A stretch of 22,372 nucleotides of DNA from contig JAUCBJ010003431.1 in assembly GCA_032718475.1 (NCBI GenBank), positions 1 to 22,372 on the forward strand, read 5' to 3'. The notes under the pieces are model-generated. The model made no database searches, was not told the DNA's origin, and saw only the letters and a program-made list of their open reading frames with translations. The position numbers were made by a program, and so were the translations under genes. Origin of the DNA: Nemertoderma westbladi (lineage: Eukaryota > Xenacoelomorpha > Nemertodermatida > Nemertodermatidae). Below, in pieces: positions 20,317 through 22,372 of the stretch; position 1 is the first letter of the stretch, and each line of letters starts with the position of its first letter.

Positions 20317-20634
20317 CATCCGTTCTGGGTCATTCTGGCGGCCGTGCTGGGCAGCACTGCTGCCGATTCCCGCGTCAACGTCTACCATTTCGACGTCCTC
20401 TCTGCCGATTCCTACGTCAACGTCTACCATTTCGACGTCCTCTCTTAGTAATCCCTCTCTCTCTCTCTCTCTTTCTATGAGAAGACCTTCGTCCATGGTC
20501 TGAGCTGTAATGTCTATGAGAACATGGTATTTTCTCATGACGCAGTGCGTTCGGATGTGGTACTTCTTCTTGCCGCAACGCCCCTGACAGTAGGAACAAA
20601 TACGGCATCCCTTAAGTTTGCGGGCTTTCTTGAA
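20317..20634 (-). CDS. E4: Cys/His finger plus acidic exon (copy 1)
   Basis: This exon has 106 codons, phase 0 at both ends, with acceptor TTTTATTTCAG before TTCAAG and donor ATG followed by GTGAGT. The N-terminal part carries CRICSYCQGRCGKKKYHIRT followed by HC, a C-X2-C-X3-C-X5-H-X4-C finger with an extra upstream Cys, then VMRKYHVLID. The middle has EREREREG, encoded by a GA dinucleotide run. It is followed by a perfect-length duplication of REDVEMVDVDxGIG (42 bp, twice, at about 20365-20448). It ends AAQHGRQNDPERM with the shared motif. It is paralogous to E6. The acidic repeats match the LLQDVDM segments of E6. No known family is recognised. Confidence 0.7.
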
Positions 20635-20828
20635 CTGAAATAAAAATAAAATGAGTTTTAATTAATTAGTTATTATTTTGTACCGATATTAATATTTTAC
20701 TGGTAATGAAAAAACAGGACAGTAACTTTATTTGTTTTACCGGCACTAAATTCTATAGTTATTTAAGTTACAAGAAAAACAAAAGATATTAATCTTAATT
20801 AAAAGGTAAATATATAATATATCTCTAC
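20635..20828 (-). other. Short AT-rich intron between E3 and E4
   Basis: This intron has 194 bp, with donor GTAGAGATAT (weaker than the others) and acceptor TTTTATTTCAG. No array is present. Confidence 0.55.
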
Positions 20829-21002
20829 AATCTGGGGGCGGCAATAAGGACGGCCGGACTGGATTGGATCCGCTGCTCTACTTCGCATAGAATCCACGGA
20901 TCCAAGACTACAAACATCCGAACCTTCGGACATCGACTCTCCTATCTGCGCTATAGCGTCGTCTAGAATCGATAGGGGTTGTTCCTTCCTGAAGGACGTT
21001 TC
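20829..21002 (-). CDS. E3: Gly/Ser-type exon (copy 1)
   Basis: This exon has 58 codons, phase 0 at both ends, with acceptor GTTTTCCACAG before GAAACG and a non-ideal donor ATT followed by GTAGAG. It starts ETSFRKEQPLSILDDAIAQI, then MSEGSDVCSLGSVDSMRSR, and ends IQSGRPYCRPQI. It is homologous to E5, without the long Gly/Ser run, and the intron sequence just upstream (TAATACCGG) also resembles that upstream of E5. The ILDDA segment resembles the start of E7. Function is unknown. Confidence 0.6.
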
Positions 21003-21237
21003 CTGTGGAAAACGGTAATAAAGAAATAAATAATACCGGACCGGTACGAGTGAAAATATTATTTTATAAAATTACAATTACAAACTATAAAGGAATAAAA
21101 TAATATACAAATATTTCGATTAATCTTACAGACCGGGTATTAAATACTATTGAGTCTAACTAAGGGGCGCCGAGAATCCCTTTATGAACGGCCCACCACA
21201 TTATTTATACAAATACTATATTATTAAATAAACTCAC
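21003..21237 (-). other. Short intron between E2 and E3
   Basis: This intron has 235 bp, with donor GTGAGTTTATTTAATAATAT and acceptor TTTTCCACAG. The donor side is almost identical to that of the E4 intron. It corresponds in position to the intron that holds the 40-bp array in the second module, but no array is present here. Confidence 0.6.
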
Positions 21238-21366
21238 AAGAGGCGGCTGAGGAGCCGAACGGCCGGACACAGTGGGGAGGACGACAGGCAGAGATACGGC
21301 GGTGAAAACTTCCGTAGCTACCGAAATCTGATCCTCCTCTGTTACATCAATAGATTCCTGCAGAAC
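21238..21366 (-). CDS. E2: short exon of the VL type
   Basis: This exon has 43 codons, phase 0 at both ends, with acceptor TTATTATTTAG before GTTCTGC and donor CTT followed by GTGAGT. It begins VLQESIDVTEEDQISV and ends TVSGRSAPQPPL with the shared exon-end glycine. It matches E7 in its opening (GTT CTG), acidic start and end. No domain is recognised. Confidence 0.6.
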
Positions 21367-21673
21367 CTAAATAATAAAATAACGGTAGATAATTACAACA
21401 GATAAAATAAACCTGCAACCCCTTATTAATAATATCAGCCCTGATAAATACGGCAATTACGTTTCCATAAAATTAATATATAATACCTTAAGATTGTATG
21501 AGACCTTAAGGTAAATAAGTTAAAAATTAAATTATTAAATGGTGACAATCAAAATAATTAATATTTTATAAAATAAACAGATAGAAGCCATACAGTGCGG
21601 CACTCCGTTATGCAAACTGTATGAGTCCCGAATACAGAGAAGTGACATTGTATATGGGATAGAGTTAACTAAC
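21367..21673 (-). other. AT-rich intron between E1 and E2
   Basis: This intron has 307 bp, with donor GTTAGTTAACTC and acceptor ATTATTTAG. It contains TACAGTGCGGCACTCCG, loosely similar to GTGCAGTACGTGTGCG in the E6-E7 intron, again in line with duplication of exons together with introns. Confidence 0.55.
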
Positions 21674-22153
21674 CATCGGTTCGGGCTCCGTAAGGCGGCC
21701 GGACTGGGTCGAAATCGACCTCGGTACGAACGCGACGTAACGGTCGCCGTCTACACCGATATGGATGGCCCCACCTCGTCTCTTTGGCGGGGCGCAGTAA
21801 CAACTGGGCGCGTTTCGATGCTGCGCCCGATGGACCGTGATCTCCATCTCCTCCATGTCTCTTATGGCCTCCAGGTTGATGTCGTTAACCTGGCAATCGT
21901 CCGATGCGAGTGAAAGTAAGTAGGCGGCGAACGATTGCGGCCCTCCCGTACGGAAGAGCCACTGCCGGGAATACTTGGCCGTTCTCAACGACATGAAGTC
22001 GGCCACGTGCTGTTTCAGATAGGTGGCTGATATCCCCCAGCCCGCAGCCGTGGAAACCGCAGATAACTGCGCCAGTGGATGGTTGGGTATGTCGACTACA
22101 TCCAGGTTGAGATCGTCCGCGACCTGGCGGAACCAAGTCGTTGAATTGGCCAC
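21674..22153 (-). CDS. E1: degenerate OTU-like domain exon
   Basis: This exon has 160 codons, phase 0 at both ends. The acceptor is AAATTATTTAG before GTGGCC (the first codon is Val, so this is an internal exon) and the donor is ATG followed by GTTAGT. The layout follows an OTU fold: WFRQVADDLNLDVVDIPNHP, then GISATYLKQHVADFM, then FAAYLLSLA, then NDINLEAIRDMEEMEITVH, then GGAIHIGVDGDRYVAFVP. In the aligned nucleophile loop the Cys is replaced (NHPLAQ where E10 has GDGDCM, giving Ala for Cys). The His of the usual GNHY-type ending reads GDRY. If the assignment is right this is a dead OTU pseudoenzyme. It ends TQSGRLTEPEPM, the same exon-end motif as E6. Upstream exons must lie past the right edge. 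Confidence 0.6.
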
Positions 22154-22372
22154 CTAAATAATTTAAAAATAATAGATAGAAAGAAAAAATGTAACTAATA
22201 GAATTTAATGAATTAATAGAGATTATAATTCTTCAATGAAAATGTGCAATACAGCCAGATAATAATGGAAAATAATTTATAAAGATTATGTGTGAGATTA
22301 GAGTTTATATAGTAAGTTATAGTGAGTCGGGTGGTGTGGTGAGTAGGTTGTTGGAGAGTAGTTAGTGATTGG
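22154..22372. other. Non-coding right edge
   Basis: AT-rich sequence, turning G-rich and C-poor from about 22320 (GGGTGGTGTGGTGAGTAGG). By position it is the intron upstream of E1. No exon is supported. Confidence 0.4.

Noticed and set aside
22290-22320. TATATAAA on the minus strand as a promoter for E1
   Set aside because: E1 begins at an acceptor with a non-ATG codon, so it is internal, and such strings are common in this AT-rich sequence.

Overview
The window is eukaryotic, most likely from an invertebrate animal. It is AT-rich, and its minus-strand coding blocks are bounded by consensus splice sites (GTRAGT or GTTAGT donors; pyrimidine-rich CAG or TAG acceptors). It carries a non-LTR retrotransposon fragment and a Helitron-type Rep open reading frame, and more than half of it is tandem repeat. 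The species cannot be named from sequence alone.

All coding signal I can support is on the minus strand, so the gene reads from right to left. Nine exons (called E1-E9) lie at 22153-21674, 21366-21238, 21002-20829, 20634-20317, 17205-16999, 16600-16280, 16111-16013, 11833-11513 and 11273-10824. Each has a length divisible by three and both of its introns are in phase 0. A tenth block (E10) starts at 4361 behind a good acceptor, is also in phase 0, and stays open for 1453 codons to the left edge. E10 encodes an intact-looking OTU cysteine protease domain at its N-terminus, a Cys-rich middle part, and the start of a Helitron HUH replication initiator. If all ten blocks belong to one gene, the window holds about 2286 residues of one protein, open at both ends. 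E1 is a degenerate OTU-like domain. E2-E7 are duplicated modules: acidic segments, Gly/Ser segments, and a Cys/His finger present twice. E8 and E9 are Ser/Pro-rich linkers.

The introns are strikingly uneven. Six are 168-398 bp. Three are 3.1-6.5 kb and each is filled by a different tandem array: a 40-bp minisatellite (17261-20143), a 21-bp minisatellite split by a LINE fragment (11903-15975), and a degenerate TGTC/GACA array with an inverted block and a G16 tract (6431-10640). The longest open frames in the window lie in the 21-bp array. They exist because 21 is a multiple of three and the unit has no stop in most frames, so I do not call them genes.

The most interesting signal is that seven consecutive exons (E1-E7) end in the same 11-residue motif, with a glycine exactly nine codons before the splice donor. 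This points to growth of the gene by repeated duplication of a phase-0 exon, apparently upstream of or fused to a Helitron OTU-Rep protein.
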